NCBI GenBank assembly: GCA_963931055.1
Contig: OZ006987.1
Location: 1,984,001 to 2,048,000 of the forward strand
Reading direction: 5' to 3'
DNA: 64,000 nucleotides
Source: Coprenecus sp949297365
GTDB taxonomy: Bacteria > Bacteroidota > Bacteroidia > Bacteroidales > UBA932
In this document: positions 41,796 through 50,779 of the stretch, piece by piece
How positions within the stretch are numbered: the first letter of the stretch is position 1
How the letters are laid out: each line of letters opens with the position of its first letter
Notes under the pieces: generated by a model
The model's database searches: none
Told to the model about the DNA's origin: nothing
The model's input: the letters and a program-made list of their open reading frames with translations, nothing else
Position numbers and translations under genes: made by a program

Positions 41796-44700
41796 ATGGC
41801 ATCGATTAATGGTTTATTGAAAAAGCTGTTCGGCTCCAAGGCCGAGAGGGATATGAAGCAGATTCAGCCGATATTGGCAAAGGTTCTGGCTGCTTATGAC
41901 CGTATAGACAGGCTTTCGGACGATGAGCTCAGAAGTGAGACAGACAGGATAAGAAAAGTAATTCAGGACAGGATATCGGCTGACGAGGCGCAGAAGAAGA
42001 ACCTCAGGGCCCAGCTGGAGGACGTGACTATCCCGGTTGAGAAGAAAGAGGCTCTGGCCACCGAGGTGGACAAGCTGACCAAGAAGATAGACGAGGAGAT
42101 CGAGGAGGCGCTGAACGAGGTGCTTCCGGATGCTTTCGCCGTTATGAAATCCACGGCCCGCAGATTCAAGGAAAATGAAGTCATAGAGGTGACGGCCACA
42201 GATATGGACCGCGAGTTCAGTGCTAAGCACGACTATGTCCGCATAGAGGGGGACAAGGCTTACTGGAGCCATACATGGATGGCCGGAGGCAATCCGACCA
42301 CGTGGGACATGGTCCATTACGACGTGCAGCTCATCGGTGGTATCGTCCTGCATCAGGGAAAGATAGCCGAGATGGCCACAGGTGAGGGAAAGACCCTGGT
42401 GGCTACTCTCCCAGTATTTCTCAATGCGTTGGCCGGCAAGGGAGTGCATGTGGTTACGGTCAACGACTACCTGTCCAAGCGAGACTCCGAGTGGATGGGC
42501 CCCCTGTACGAGTTCCACGGTCTGAGAGTGGACTGCATCGACAAGCACCAGCCCAACTCCGCCGCCCGCCGCGCCGCTTATAGGGCCGACATCACTTTCG
42601 GAACCAACAACGAGTTCGGCTTCGATTACCTGCGTGACAACATGGCCATCGACAAGAACGACCTTGTGCAGCGCAAGCATCATTACGCCATAGTCGATGA
42701 GGTGGACTCCGTGCTGATCGATGACGCCCGTACACCTCTGATTATATCCGGACCGGTGCCTCGTGGAGACGACCAGCAGTTCATGGAGTTCAAGCCATAC
42801 GTGGAGAGACTGTACAATGCCCAGAAGCAGCTTGTGACCAAGCAGCTCACAGAGGCCAAGAAACTCATAGCCGAGGGCAACGAGACCGAGGGAGCCAAGA
42901 TGCTTCTCAGAGCCCACAAGGGACTTCCCAAGTACAATCCTCTGATCAAGTTCCTCTCCGAGCCGGGTATGAAACAGCTCCTGCAGAAGACCGAGAATTT
43001 CTACATGCAGGACAACAACCGTCAGATGCACCTGATTACAGATGACCTGTATTTCGTCATAGAGGAGCAGAACAGGAGCGTGGAGATGACCGACAAGGGC
43101 AACGACCTTATCGCAGCCAGTGTCTCCGACGAGAAGTTCTTCATCCTTCCCGATATCGGCAATGAGATAGCCGAACTGGAGAAGCAGAACATCACTCCCG
43201 AGGAGAAACAGACTCAGAAGGCCGCCCTGCTGGCTGATTATGCGCTGAAGGCGGAAAGGGTACACACAGTCACTCAGTTGCTGAAGGCCTATGCTATGTT
43301 CGAGCGCGACGTGGAGTATGTGGTGATGGACAACAAGATCAAGATCGTGGACGAGCAGACCGGCCGTATTCTGGAAGGCCGCCGCTACTCGGACGGACTC
43401 CACCAGGCTATCGAGGCCAAGGAGAACGTGAAGGTGGAGGCCGCCACCCAGACATTCGCGACCATTACCCTGCAGAACTACTTCAGGATGTATCACAAGC
43501 TGGCCGGTATGACCGGTACCGCCGAGACTGAGGCCGGTGAGTTCTGGTCGATATATAAGCTGGACGTAGTGGTCATCCCGACCAACCGTCCCGTCATCCG
43601 CAAGGACGAGGATGACATCATCTACAAGACCAAGAAAGAGAAATACAACGCTGTCATAGCCCGTATAGTGGAGCTGACCCAGGCCGGACGTCCTGTCCTG
43701 GTGGGTACCACATCCGTCGAGATATCCGAGCTGCTGAGCAAGATGCTGAGTATGCGTGGTATCAAACACAATGTACTCAATGCCAAGCAGCATGCCCGTG
43801 AGGCCGAGATCGTGGCCCATGCCGGTACAGCCGGAACGGTGACCATCGCCACCAATATGGCCGGCCGTGGTACCGATATCAAGCTCGGCCCCGGAGTCAA
43901 GGAGGCCGGCGGTCTGGCCATCATCGGTACCGAGCGTCATGACAGCCGCCGCGTAGACCGTCAGCTCAGAGGCCGTGCCGGCCGTCAGGGAGACCCGGGC
44001 TCGTCAGTCTTCTACGTGTCGTTCGAGGACAATCTGCTCCGTCTCTTCGGCGGAGACAAGATGGCCGTGATGGTGGACAGGATGGGTCTCAAGGAAGGCG
44101 AGCCCCTACAGGCGTCCATGATGTCCAAGACCGTGGAGAGGGCGCAGCGCAAGGTGGAGGAGAACAACTTCGGTATCCGTAAGCGTCTGCTGGAGTACGA
44201 TGATGTGATGAATTCCCAGAGGGAGGTGATATACAACAAGCGCCGCAATGCCCTGTACGGAGAGCGCATCGACGTGGATGTAATGAATATGATAGGGGAC
44301 TGCTGCGAGGTACTGGCCGACAGGTCCGAGGAGATGGAGTATGAGGACTTCAAGCTGGAGGTTATGAAGACCCTCTCGATAGACCCTGCCTTTGATGCCG
44401 AGTTCTACAAGAATGCTTCGAGGGACAAGATAGCCGATGCCCTTAACGAGCAGATACGTCAGGAGTACCAGCAGCGCAGCGATGCCATGGTGGCTCAGGC
44501 CTGGCCGGTCATCAAGACCATCTGCGAGAAGCAGGGCGAGAGGTTTGAGAACATCGCCGTTCCTGTCGGAGACGGCACCAAGGTCATGCGCGTGCTCGTG
44601 AATCTCAAGAAGGCCTACGAGACTCAGGGCCGCGAGCTCATCAGGGCCGTCAGCAAGACCATTACCCTCATCATGATAGACGAGGCCTGGAAGGAGCACT

Positions 44701-45080
44701 TGCGCGATATGGACGACCTTAAGCAGTCCGTGCAGAACGCCACATACGAGCAGAAGGACCCTCTGCTTGTCTACAAGTTCGAGAGTTTCAACCTCTTCAA
44801 GGGTGTCATCGAGCGTATCAGCCGCGAGGTGGTGAAGTTCCTGCTCAGGGCTCACATCCCTGTGAGGGAGAATGCCCCCGGAGACGTACGTGAGGCTGAG
44901 CGCCGCCGTACCGACATGAGCAATATGCGCACTTCCAGAACGGATATGGTGACCAACAGCGGTGAGCCCAAGAGCAACGCTCCCGTCAGGGTTGAGAAGA
45001 AGGTGGGCCGCAACGACCCCTGCCCCTGCGGCTCCGGCAAGAAGTACAAGCATTGTCACGGTAGATTGGAAAACAATTAA
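41796..45080 (+). CDS. secA: Preprotein translocase ATPase SecA
   Basis: The motor that drives preproteins through SecYEG. The 1094-residue size is usual for Bacteroidota, owing to insertions near the N-terminus (about 60-95, charged helix) and in NBD1 (about 330-395). Motifs: MATGEGKTLVATLP (Walker A), VDEVDSVLIDDARTPLIISGP (Walker B region), GMTGTAETEAGEF, TNMAGRGTDIKLG and QLRGRAGRQGDPGSS. The C-terminus has a zinc/SecB-binding tail DPCPCGSGKKYKHCHG. lpdA follows after 11 bases. Confidence 0.97.
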   Translation: MASINGLLKKLFGSKAERDMKQIQPILAKVLAAYDRIDRLSDDELRSETDRIRKVIQDRISADEAQKKNLRAQLEDVTIPVEKKEALATEVDKLTKKIDEEIEEALNEVLPDAFAVMKSTARRFKENEVIEVTATDMDREFSAKHDYVRIEGDKAYWSHTWMAGGNPTTWDMVHYDVQLIGGIVLHQGKIAEMATGEGKTLVATLPVFLNALAGKGVHVVTVNDYLSKRDSEWMGPLYEFHGLRVDCIDKHQPNSAARRAAYRADITFGTNNEFGFDYLRDNMAIDKNDLVQRKHHYAIVDEVDSVLIDDARTPLIISGPVPRGDDQQFMEFKPYVERLYNAQKQLVTKQLTEAKKLIAEGNETEGAKMLLRAHKGLPKYNPLIKFLSEPGMKQLLQKTENFYMQDNNRQMHLITDDLYFVIEEQNRSVEMTDKGNDLIAASVSDEKFFILPDIGNEIAELEKQNITPEEKQTQKAALLADYALKAERVHTVTQLLKAYAMFERDVEYVVMDNKIKIVDEQTGRILEGRRYSDGLHQAIEAKENVKVEAATQTFATITLQNYFRMYHKLAGMTGTAETEAGEFWSIYKLDVVVIPTNRPVIRKDEDDIIYKTKKEKYNAVIARIVELTQAGRPVLVGTTSVEISELLSKMLSMRGIKHNVLNAKQHAREAEIVAHAGTAGTVTIATNMAGRGTDIKLGPGVKEAGGLAIIGTERHDSRRVDRQLRGRAGRQGDPGSSVFYVSFEDNLLRLFGGDKMAVMVDRMGLKEGEPLQASMMSKTVERAQRKVEENNFGIRKRLLEYDDVMNSQREVIYNKRRNALYGERIDVDVMNMIGDCCEVLADRSEEMEYEDFKLEVMKTLSIDPAFDAEFYKNASRDKIADALNEQIRQEYQQRSDAMVAQAWPVIKTICEKQGERFENIAVPVGDGTKVMRVLVNLKKAYETQGRELIRAVSKTITLIMIDEAWKEHLRDMDDLKQSVQNATYEQKDPLLVYKFESFNLFKGVIERISREVVKFLLRAHIPVRENAPGDVREAERRRTDMSNMRTSRTDMVTNSGEPKSNAPVRVEKKVGRNDPCPCGSGKKYKHCHGRLENN

Positions 45081-45091
45081 ACATCATAGAC

Positions 45092-46489
45092 ATGGATAGA
45101 TTTGACATAATAGTGGTGGGCTCCGGACCCGGAGGATATGTAGCCGCAATCCGTGCATCCCAGCTCGGAAAGTCAGTGGCGATAGTCGAGCGCTCTGAGG
45201 TGGGCGGTATCTGCCTCAACTGGGGATGTATACCCACGAAAGCTCTGCTCAAGAGCGCACAGGCCTATACCTATGCCCTTCATGCTGCGGAATACGGTTT
45301 TGAGGCAACGGATGTGAAGCCGGATATCGTTAAGATGGTGGACCGCAGCCGAGGGGTTGCTGCCCAGATGTCCAAGGGAGTGGAGTTCCTGCTGAAGAAG
45401 AACAAGATAACCCTGATACACGGTGATGCCGTGCTCAAGAGCGGTCACAGCGTTGAGGTCAATGATTTCGAGGCCGGTAAGAAGACGGTCTACGAGGCGG
45501 ACCACATCATTCTGGCGGTCGGCTCCAGGGCCAATTCCCTGCCGTTCGCACCCATTGACGGCGAGAGGATTATCTCCTACCGTCAGGCTCTGATACCGGA
45601 CAAGCTGCCCAAGAGTCTTGCCGTCATCGGCTCAGGCGCCATAGGCAGTGAGTTCGCTTTCTTCTACAGCAGTCTGGGCGTGGAGGTTTACCTCATAGAG
45701 TATCTGGACCGCATCCTCCCGCTGGAGGACGACGATGTGTCGGCCCAGATAAGCCGCTCGTTCCGCAAGGCTGGTATGAAGGTCATGACAGCCGCTCAGG
45801 TCAAGAGCGTGGATACCTCCGGCGAGCTCTGCAAGCTGACCGTCGAGACGAAGAAAGGAGTGGAGACCATAGAGGCGGAGACTGTGCTCTCGGCTGTGGG
45901 CGTGATTCCCAATACGGATTATCTCGGTCTGGAAGAGGTAGGCGTGGAGATGGTGCGCGGCCGCAAGATCAAGGTGGACGAGTACTACCGCACCAATATG
46001 GAGGGAGTATATGCCATCGGCGACATCATACCTACGCAGGCTCTCGCTCATGTGGCCTCGGCTGAGGCTATATGCTGTGTGGAGGCTATATGCGGACTGG
46101 CTCCCAAGCCTCTGGACTACGGCAATGTGCCTGGCTGTACATACGTGTCCCCCGAAGTGGCTTCAGTCGGCATGACCGAGAGAGCCGCCAAGGAGGCCGG
46201 TATAGATTATAAGGTGGGCAAGTTCTTTTTCCTGGCCTCCGGCAAGGCCGTGGCCGCAGGTGAGAAGGACGGTTTCGTCAAGCTGATTGTGGACGCAACT
46301 ACTGACAAGGTGCTCGGCGCTCATCTGGTCGGAGCCAATGTGACCGAGATGATATCCGGTATCGTGGCCGGACGCAATGTCGGCATGACGGCTTCGGACC
46401 TGATACATTCCATACATCCTCATCCCACTATGAGCGAGGCGATAATGGAGGCTGCCGAGGCTTCCCACGGAGAATGCATTCATCAATAA
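45092..46489 (+). CDS. lpdA: Dihydrolipoyl dehydrogenase
   Basis: The FAD-dependent E3 component of 2-oxoacid dehydrogenase or glycine-cleavage complexes. The 465-residue protein shows the FAD motif VVGSGPGGYVAAIRA, the redox disulfide Cys41/Cys46 in GGICLNWGCIPTK, the NAD-binding GSGAIGSEFAFFYSSLG, the AIGDI FAD motif and the catalytic His in HSIHPHPTMSEAIMEA. No E1 or E2 genes accompany it; the bactofilin gene starts 12 bases on. Confidence 0.95.
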   Translation: MDRFDIIVVGSGPGGYVAAIRASQLGKSVAIVERSEVGGICLNWGCIPTKALLKSAQAYTYALHAAEYGFEATDVKPDIVKMVDRSRGVAAQMSKGVEFLLKKNKITLIHGDAVLKSGHSVEVNDFEAGKKTVYEADHIILAVGSRANSLPFAPIDGERIISYRQALIPDKLPKSLAVIGSGAIGSEFAFFYSSLGVEVYLIEYLDRILPLEDDDVSAQISRSFRKAGMKVMTAAQVKSVDTSGELCKLTVETKKGVETIEAETVLSAVGVIPNTDYLGLEEVGVEMVRGRKIKVDEYYRTNMEGVYAIGDIIPTQALAHVASAEAICCVEAICGLAPKPLDYGNVPGCTYVSPEVASVGMTERAAKEAGIDYKVGKFFFLASGKAVAAGEKDGFVKLIVDATTDKVLGAHLVGANVTEMISGIVAGRNVGMTASDLIHSIHPHPTMSEAIMEAAEASHGECIHQ

Positions 46490-46501
46490 AAAGTATAAGA
46501 T

Positions 46502-46939
46502 ATGGCAAAAGCAGAAATAATTCCCCAGGCCAATGAGTTGTGCCGTATTTCCAAGGGGACCAGAATCACCGGAGTGATGACATCTTCGGCGGACATAAGA
46601 ATCGACGGAGTATTTGAAGGAACCGTATATACCAAAGGCAAGCTGGTAATCGGCGAGGCTGCCCATGTCAAGGGCAAGGTATTCTGTCAGAACTGCGACC
46701 TGTGGGGACATGCCGAGGGCGAGATGTATATCGAGGACATCGTCAACTTCAAGGCCAACTCTGATTTCTCAGGTGACCTTAAGACTCCCAAGCTCGGTAT
46801 CGAGGTCGGCACGATATTCAACGGTTCGTGCCACATCATCACCAAGGAGGAATACAACAAGTTCCTCAACGAGACCGCAGACCTCAAAGGAGCTCACAAG
46901 CCTTCCGAGCCGGCCGCTCCCCAGCCCTCCAAGAAATAA
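46502..46939 (+). CDS. Bactofilin
   Basis: A polymer-forming cytoskeletal protein with a right-handed beta-helix core. The 145-residue product has short polar ends and the bactofilin core (about 14-110: SKGTRITGVMTSSADIRIDG, GKLVIGEAAHVKGKV, GEMYIEDIVNFKANSDFSGD). Bactofilins scaffold cell-wall and morphology proteins. The Lys/Pro-rich tail KPSEPAAPQPSKK is typical. It is last in the secA-lpdA-bactofilin series and is followed by a terminator. Confidence 0.93.
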   Translation: MAKAEIIPQANELCRISKGTRITGVMTSSADIRIDGVFEGTVYTKGKLVIGEAAHVKGKVFCQNCDLWGHAEGEMYIEDIVNFKANSDFSGDLKTPKLGIEVGTIFNGSCHIITKEEYNKFLNETADLKGAHKPSEPAAPQPSKK

Positions 46940-46985
46940 CCGACCGCTTGATTCACGTGCCAGCACCGACAGGCATCTGCGTATG

Positions 46986-47024
46986 ATTCCCGGAACCGGC
47001 CTCATCCGCCGTTCCGGGAATTTT
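46986..47024 (+). terminator. Terminator after the bactofilin gene
   Basis: ATTCCCGGAA (46986-46995) pairs with TTCCGGGAAT (47012-47021) with further inner CGGC/GCCG pairing, followed by TTTT. Confidence 0.8.
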
Positions 47025-47187
47025 GCATATCCCTTGTCGGTTCTGGTAATTAATAATAATGATTATCCGCAAAGATTCCCCCTGGCAGACCTCATACAGC
47101 TAAAGCCGGACTGAGCAGGAGATGCCGACGCGCGGCTCTACCCCGTCCGCTGTCATGCAACTCGCCGCTATACATTCTCGTCAATTT

Positions 47188-47368
47188 GCCACTATGCATT
47201 TTCGTTGTATTGCATTTTATTGATTATCAAGATGTTCTGCTTTTGCAAGAATGTTAGATGCTCCGATTTTCCTCAAAATACGGCATTTTGGGGTGCTCCT
47301 TACATTTTGAGATTCTGCCAACATCGGGATTTACAGGTATTTCTGACTTAACGAAAATGTATAGTGGC
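47188..47368 (+). repeat. Inner 181-bp palindromic unit of element B
   Basis: Inverted ends GCCACTATGCATTTTCGTT at 47188-47206 and its complement at 47350-47368 (one mismatch). It shares ordered blocks with element A read backwards: TTGATTAtCAAGATgTT, AATGTTAG, and the end block CTTAACGAAAATGTATAGTGG against CTTAACTAAAATGTAAAGTGA. A partial extra copy of the end motif (GCTATACATTCTCGTC) precedes it at about 47168. Confidence 0.65.
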
Positions 47369-47682
47369 ATTTAGGACTGTGTCGTGATACGTCGCGGGAC
47401 TTTTACCCCGCACCGTGAGTGCCCGGCTTTGATGATCGTGTCTGGCAGGCAGGTGCAGTTATTACCGGGCAGACGCAGAGAAGGTTATGCTGCCGTCTCC
47501 GATTTCAGAGGGCGACCCTCCTTTGCCAGGCCCCAGGCTCAAGGCAGGGGAAGAGCCGCCGGGTAGGGACTCCCGACCTTTCCCAATGGCTTTCGTCCAA
47601 GTCCATGGCCATATCCTCGAGACCTATCCTGTACAGGGTGGTGATAAATCGCTGGTATTCAGATGTATATGCGAACAGGCCC

Positions 47683-47739
47683 GAGGATAGGGGTGGCCGA
47701 AAACCGTCAAAATGTCCGTAATCCGCCACCCCTATCCTC
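47683..47739. repeat. Perfect 15-bp hairpin inside element B
   Basis: GAGGATAGGGGTGGC at 47683-47697 and its exact complement at 47725-47739, loop 27 bases. No T-run follows on either side, so it is unlikely to be a simple terminator. Confidence 0.6.
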
Positions 47740-47957
47740 CACACTGTTTTACATCCGCCTAGTTATCAGTCACTTCTCAAAAACAGCAGAGGACAGGTCC
47801 TCGGCAGACCCTGTAGTGCCTCTACGCCATCCCCGTCACCTACGACATTTTGCACCGGTGAATTTACGGAATGTGCGGGCAGACATTCTCTTTGACAGTC
47901 CTAGGGGTATCTTTGCGGATAATCATTGTAAATAATTATCGGACATTTAAATGAAAG

Positions 47958-47989
47958 TTTGTAAGTATAAACATAAATCTGTAGATTTG
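47958..47989 (+). promoter_or_regulatory. Promoter of the BF3164-like lipoprotein gene
   Basis: TTTG at 47958-47961, 20 bases, TAGATTTG at 47982-47989, 19 bases before the start codon. It begins 30 bases right of element B. Confidence 0.7.
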
Positions 47990-48008
47990 AAAGCAAAAAG
48001 CCGATCCT

Positions 48009-49001
48009 ATGAATATGAAAGTGTGTATGACAAGTATTGCAGCAGCTGCCGCCATGCTTTTATCGGTGTCATGCTCCGGTCCTAAGTACCGTGCGACGGA
48101 GTTTCCGGTGGAATGCGAGGGCCGCTGGGAGATTATCTCCGGAAATCTGTATGTGCGGGTATCGGATATATGGGAATACGATTCGGTTCTTGTGGTGCCG
48201 TCCTATGACAGACAGACAAAGCATGAACTGGGAATCTACAGCAAGCAGACCGGACGGCTGATTTGCTCAGGGATCAATTACGGCAACGGTCCCGGAGAGT
48301 CATTGTCGGGATACCGCAACACATCTTTGGACGGCGGGATGATGTCGTATTATGATTTTGAGAAAGGAAGGGCACTTTTTGTGAATATTGACTCGCTTAT
48401 GCGTGGTACGTATGCTTATGGAGAACAGAGTCTTGAAATACCTGCGGAGACCAGGGTTATGCAGAACGCCGGGGATAATATGATTCTGTATATGAGCAAT
48501 CGCAGTGAATATGCGGATACTTCTTCTTCAAGACGCTTTACGTTACAGGAAATCTCCACCGGCAAGACAGTGCTCTCGTATGATTATTTCCCAATAGAGG
48601 ATGACGCGGTACTGGAAACGTACAGTATTGGCGTAGACAGTATTTCGCGGCTGTATACAGGCTATTTTGCTGAGCCGGAATTTGATGCAGTACATCTCAG
48701 TCTGGCGGAAAATGAACGTACTGTCCTCGGATTCCGGGATTTATATGCTGAGAATGACAGACTGTATGCGGTTTATAACGGAGAACTCATATCCTCTGCT
48801 GAGGCGGAACGGAACTCTTCCCTTGTCTTTAACGATATCGCTGTGTTTGACTGGGATGGCAACCCGCAGGAGTTGATACACACGGACTATAATATTGACC
48901 GCATCTGTTACTCTGCCCGGGACAATGCAGTCTATGCGTCAGTCTGGGACGATGACGGTATCATATACCTTGCCCGGCTGGACCTGAATCGGCTTGACTG
49001 A
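48009..49001 (+). CDS. BF3164-like (TolB-like) lipoprotein
   Basis: A 330-residue lipoprotein (lipobox VSC, Cys22). The mature part consists of repeated beta-propeller blades; diagnostic segments are ISGNLYVRVSDIWEYDSVLVV, GIYSKQTGRLICSGINYGNGPGE, SRLYTGYFAEPEF and, near the end, VFDWDGNPQELIHTDYNIDRICYSARDNAVYASVWD. The family is widespread in Bacteroidota, often as scattered paralogues, with no assigned function. It stands alone between element B and a terminator. Confidence 0.82.
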   Translation: MNMKVCMTSIAAAAAMLLSVSCSGPKYRATEFPVECEGRWEIISGNLYVRVSDIWEYDSVLVVPSYDRQTKHELGIYSKQTGRLICSGINYGNGPGESLSGYRNTSLDGGMMSYYDFEKGRALFVNIDSLMRGTYAYGEQSLEIPAETRVMQNAGDNMILYMSNRSEYADTSSSRRFTLQEISTGKTVLSYDYFPIEDDAVLETYSIGVDSISRLYTGYFAEPEFDAVHLSLAENERTVLGFRDLYAENDRLYAVYNGELISSAEAERNSSLVFNDIAVFDWDGNPQELIHTDYNIDRICYSARDNAVYASVWDDDGIIYLARLDLNRLD

Positions 49002-49066
49002 AACGGGATATGTGGCGGAAATAGTTAAAATGATATGTCGTTGATAAATAGTTGGTTGTGAAATTT

Positions 49067-49112
49067 AAAGGTGCCCGGTATGCCGTTTGAAACAGCATCA
49101 GGGCACCTTTTG
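49067..49112. terminator. Bidirectional terminator between convergent lipoprotein genes
   Basis: AAAGGTGCCC (49067-49076) pairs perfectly with GGGCACCTTT (49101-49110), with a further inner stem. It serves the BF3164-like gene from the left and the lipoprotein cluster from the right. Confidence 0.8.
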
Positions 49113-49174
49113 AAATGCTAAGTACTTGGATTTTAGCTAGTTGGTAAATTAAGCCGGTCCCTGTCTTTCTGTTC

Positions 49175-49999
49175 TTAATCCTCCAGGTAGGTTATCTGCC
49201 AGTTACCGACTCTGACCGGGCATCCATCGCTGTTCATTTCGTACTCGAAAATTTCAGGAGAGTCCCATGTGCAGTAAGTCTCTGACTCGGGCAGGTTGTC
49301 GTTCCGTTTTCCCCAGAATCCGAAGATGCCGAGGAACGGCATGGACATGTTTATGGGCAGTGTCTCCAAAATATAGTAGGCGTTTGTCACCAGCGCAGTT
49401 ATGTCAATGTTCGTGTTGTTCGGCTGTGAGGTGTACCGTATAGAGGTGCTCATCATGCATTCGATATAGGTCATGTTGCCCTGGCTCCATTCTACATTGA
49501 TGTCAGTCTCCTCGTTGTCGTAACTGCTGATGTATGTGCCGCCCATAAGGCGGTTTATGCCGTCATACTCCAAGGAGAGATTTTCAAGACCTGTTATTTT
49601 GCCGGTCTCGTCAAGTTCTGCCCGTAAACGTTCAGACCTGTGACCGTTCTCAGGATTCTCCATGAGGATGGCGATGTAACTGTCGCCGTAGGAGAAAATG
49701 AGTCTGTAACTGTTTCCGTTGGCGGGGCGGCCGTCGTAGAAGTCAACGGTCTCGATTCTGTCATATCGGTCGTAGTCCAAAGTGCATGACATTCTTACAG
49801 AGCCGTCATCTTTAAAAGACGTGAGTGTTTCCACTTTCCGGCCCTCCGGGGCTGTGTATCCGTTGACGGCATCTTCCGGGATTGCCTGGCTGCCGCCTTC
49901 ATCTTCCTTATCAAAGAGCGAGCATCCCTGTGCCGCGCATATTGCGGCAACAGTGAATGCCGTTGCTGCAATTATAGTAGAGATTCTGCTCTTATTCAT
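49175..49999 (-). CDS. Lipoprotein of unknown function (DUF4595-like pattern)
   Basis: A 274-residue lipoprotein (lipobox AAQGC). The mature protein has a repeated pattern of beta hairpins resembling YD/RHS-like sheets of DUF4595 proteins: MSCTLDYDRYDRIETVDFYDG, YRLIFSYGDSYIAI, LENLSLEYDGINRLMGG, and a closing EIFEYEMNSDGCPVRVGNWQITYLED. The start ATGAATAAG overlaps the upstream stop by eight bases; ATGs at 50005 and 50011 are alternatives. It is last in the small lipoprotein cluster; function unknown. Confidence 0.72.
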   Translation of the reverse strand: MNKSRISTIIAATAFTVAAICAAQGCSLFDKEDEGGSQAIPEDAVNGYTAPEGRKVETLTSFKDDGSVRMSCTLDYDRYDRIETVDFYDGRPANGNSYRLIFSYGDSYIAILMENPENGHRSERLRAELDETGKITGLENLSLEYDGINRLMGGTYISSYDNEETDINVEWSQGNMTYIECMMSTSIRYTSQPNNTNIDITALVTNAYYILETLPINMSMPFLGIFGFWGKRNDNLPESETYCTWDSPEIFEYEMNSDGCPVRVGNWQITYLED

Positions 50000-50471
50000 C
50001 TTCATAAGCATTGTGTATCTTTCCTTTGTATTCTGCAGTCAACTCTATGCCGGAGGATGTGACTCCTGAGAACTCGATGCTGCAGCTGCCCCTCCTGCTT
50101 CCGCTTATGGTCAGAGTACCCTCGGACGGATAGTAGTTGGTACCCGGGTCATCAAAACTTTCCCCAGTCGAGAACAGGGCATCAAATTGCTCTCCAATGC
50201 TGAATGTTCCGACTGGAAAGTAGCCGTATTCCTGAAAAATCTCGTCGGTAGACAGATCAAAGCGGGCAAGAGATCCGTTCCCGGTTTCCGGCGCACCCTT
50301 TGAATATACGACAATACTGCAGGAAGATATACTCGGCATTATGTAGGCACCTCCGGTATTCCAGTAGTCTTGTCCGATACGTATCTGCCCGGAACTGGAT
50401 ACGGAGTCTTTGTCACATCCGGTGACAGTAACGGATATGAGCATCAAAAGAAAAAAGGTTTTTTTAATCAT
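49992..50471 (-). CDS. Small lipoprotein of unknown function
   Basis: A 159-residue lipoprotein (lipobox VTGC, Cys19) of no family I recognise. The mature protein is beta-rich, and ends SIEFSGVTSSGIELTAEYKGK then NAYEDE. This ending matches the surviving tail of the relic just upstream, showing that the two were paralogues. The start MIKKTFFLLM is preferred to an ATG nine bases upstream. Both ends overlap neighbouring frames, so the cluster is translated as a unit. Confidence 0.7.
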   Translation of the reverse strand: MIKKTFFLLMLISVTVTGCDKDSVSSSGQIRIGQDYWNTGGAYIMPSISSCSIVVYSKGAPETGNGSLARFDLSTDEIFQEYGYFPVGTFSIGEQFDALFSTGESFDDPGTNYYPSEGTLTISGSRRGSCSIEFSGVTSSGIELTAEYKGKIHNAYEDE

Positions 50472-50657
50472 ATAGAACATTAAGAACTCCTTGGTAATTA
50501 AACTTTACGGCTTCTCCGTTCTCCAGTGTCCCGTTGAAGCTTCCAAATAATTGTTTTTCTTTCCAGAACTGGTATTTGAGTCCTCGCAGGATGTCAGTGC
50601 CGTACATACAGCAAGTAAGATAGCGATGCTTATGGCAGTTGCGAATATTCTTCGCAT
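50464..50657 (-). pseudogene. Internally deleted lipoprotein paralogue
   Basis: From ATG 50657 one frame gives a clear lipoprotein signal (MRRIFATAISIAILLAVC, then lipobox TSC) and a short mature part before running into a stop. A second frame, open to 50464, gives FGSFNGTLENGEAVKFNYQG and VLNVLYD, resembling the C-terminus of the neighbouring lipoprotein (IEFSGVTSSGIELTAEYKGK ... NAYED). The middle of roughly 90 codons is lost and the frame shifted. The total length (194 bases) is not a multiple of three. Confidence 0.6.
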
Positions 50658-50732
50658 GTCTGTTTAAGGATTGAAAGTCGTCCTTACTCATGTTTATATG
50701 TGATTGCTGACGTGGCATCTAGTTTAGATAAT

Positions 50733-50767
50733 AAATCCGTCCCCGTAATTACAACAGGGACGGATTT
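50733..50767. terminator. Terminator after the outer-membrane protein gene
   Basis: AAATCCGTCCC (50733-50743) pairs perfectly with GGGACGGATTT (50757-50767), loop 13 bases. Confidence 0.75.
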
Positions 50768-50779
50768 ACATTGAGAATA

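Larger units (their letters stand above)
47058..47927. repeat. Inverted-repeat element B (870 bp), related to element A
   Basis: The ends 47058-47083 and 47903-47927 are near-perfect inverted repeats built on ATGATTATCCGCAAAGAT and ending CCCCT. The left third holds a 181-bp palindromic unit homologous to that in element A; the rest (about 47370-47900) is GC-richer, has a 15-bp hairpin, and contains only short overlapping frames of up to 100 codons with no recognisable domain. No transposase was seen. The whole stretch between the bactofilin and the BF3164-like gene is otherwise empty. Confidence 0.65.

Noticed and set aside
41814..43940. 708-codon frame antisense to secA, and similar long frames antisense to tig and pepD
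   Set aside because: GC-biased third positions of the real genes keep the opposite frame open; the products are Leu/Gly/His-rich with no family resemblance.
47384..47935. Short frames of 60-100 codons inside element B
   Set aside because: They overlap each other on both strands, have no ribosome-binding or promoter context and show no domain.
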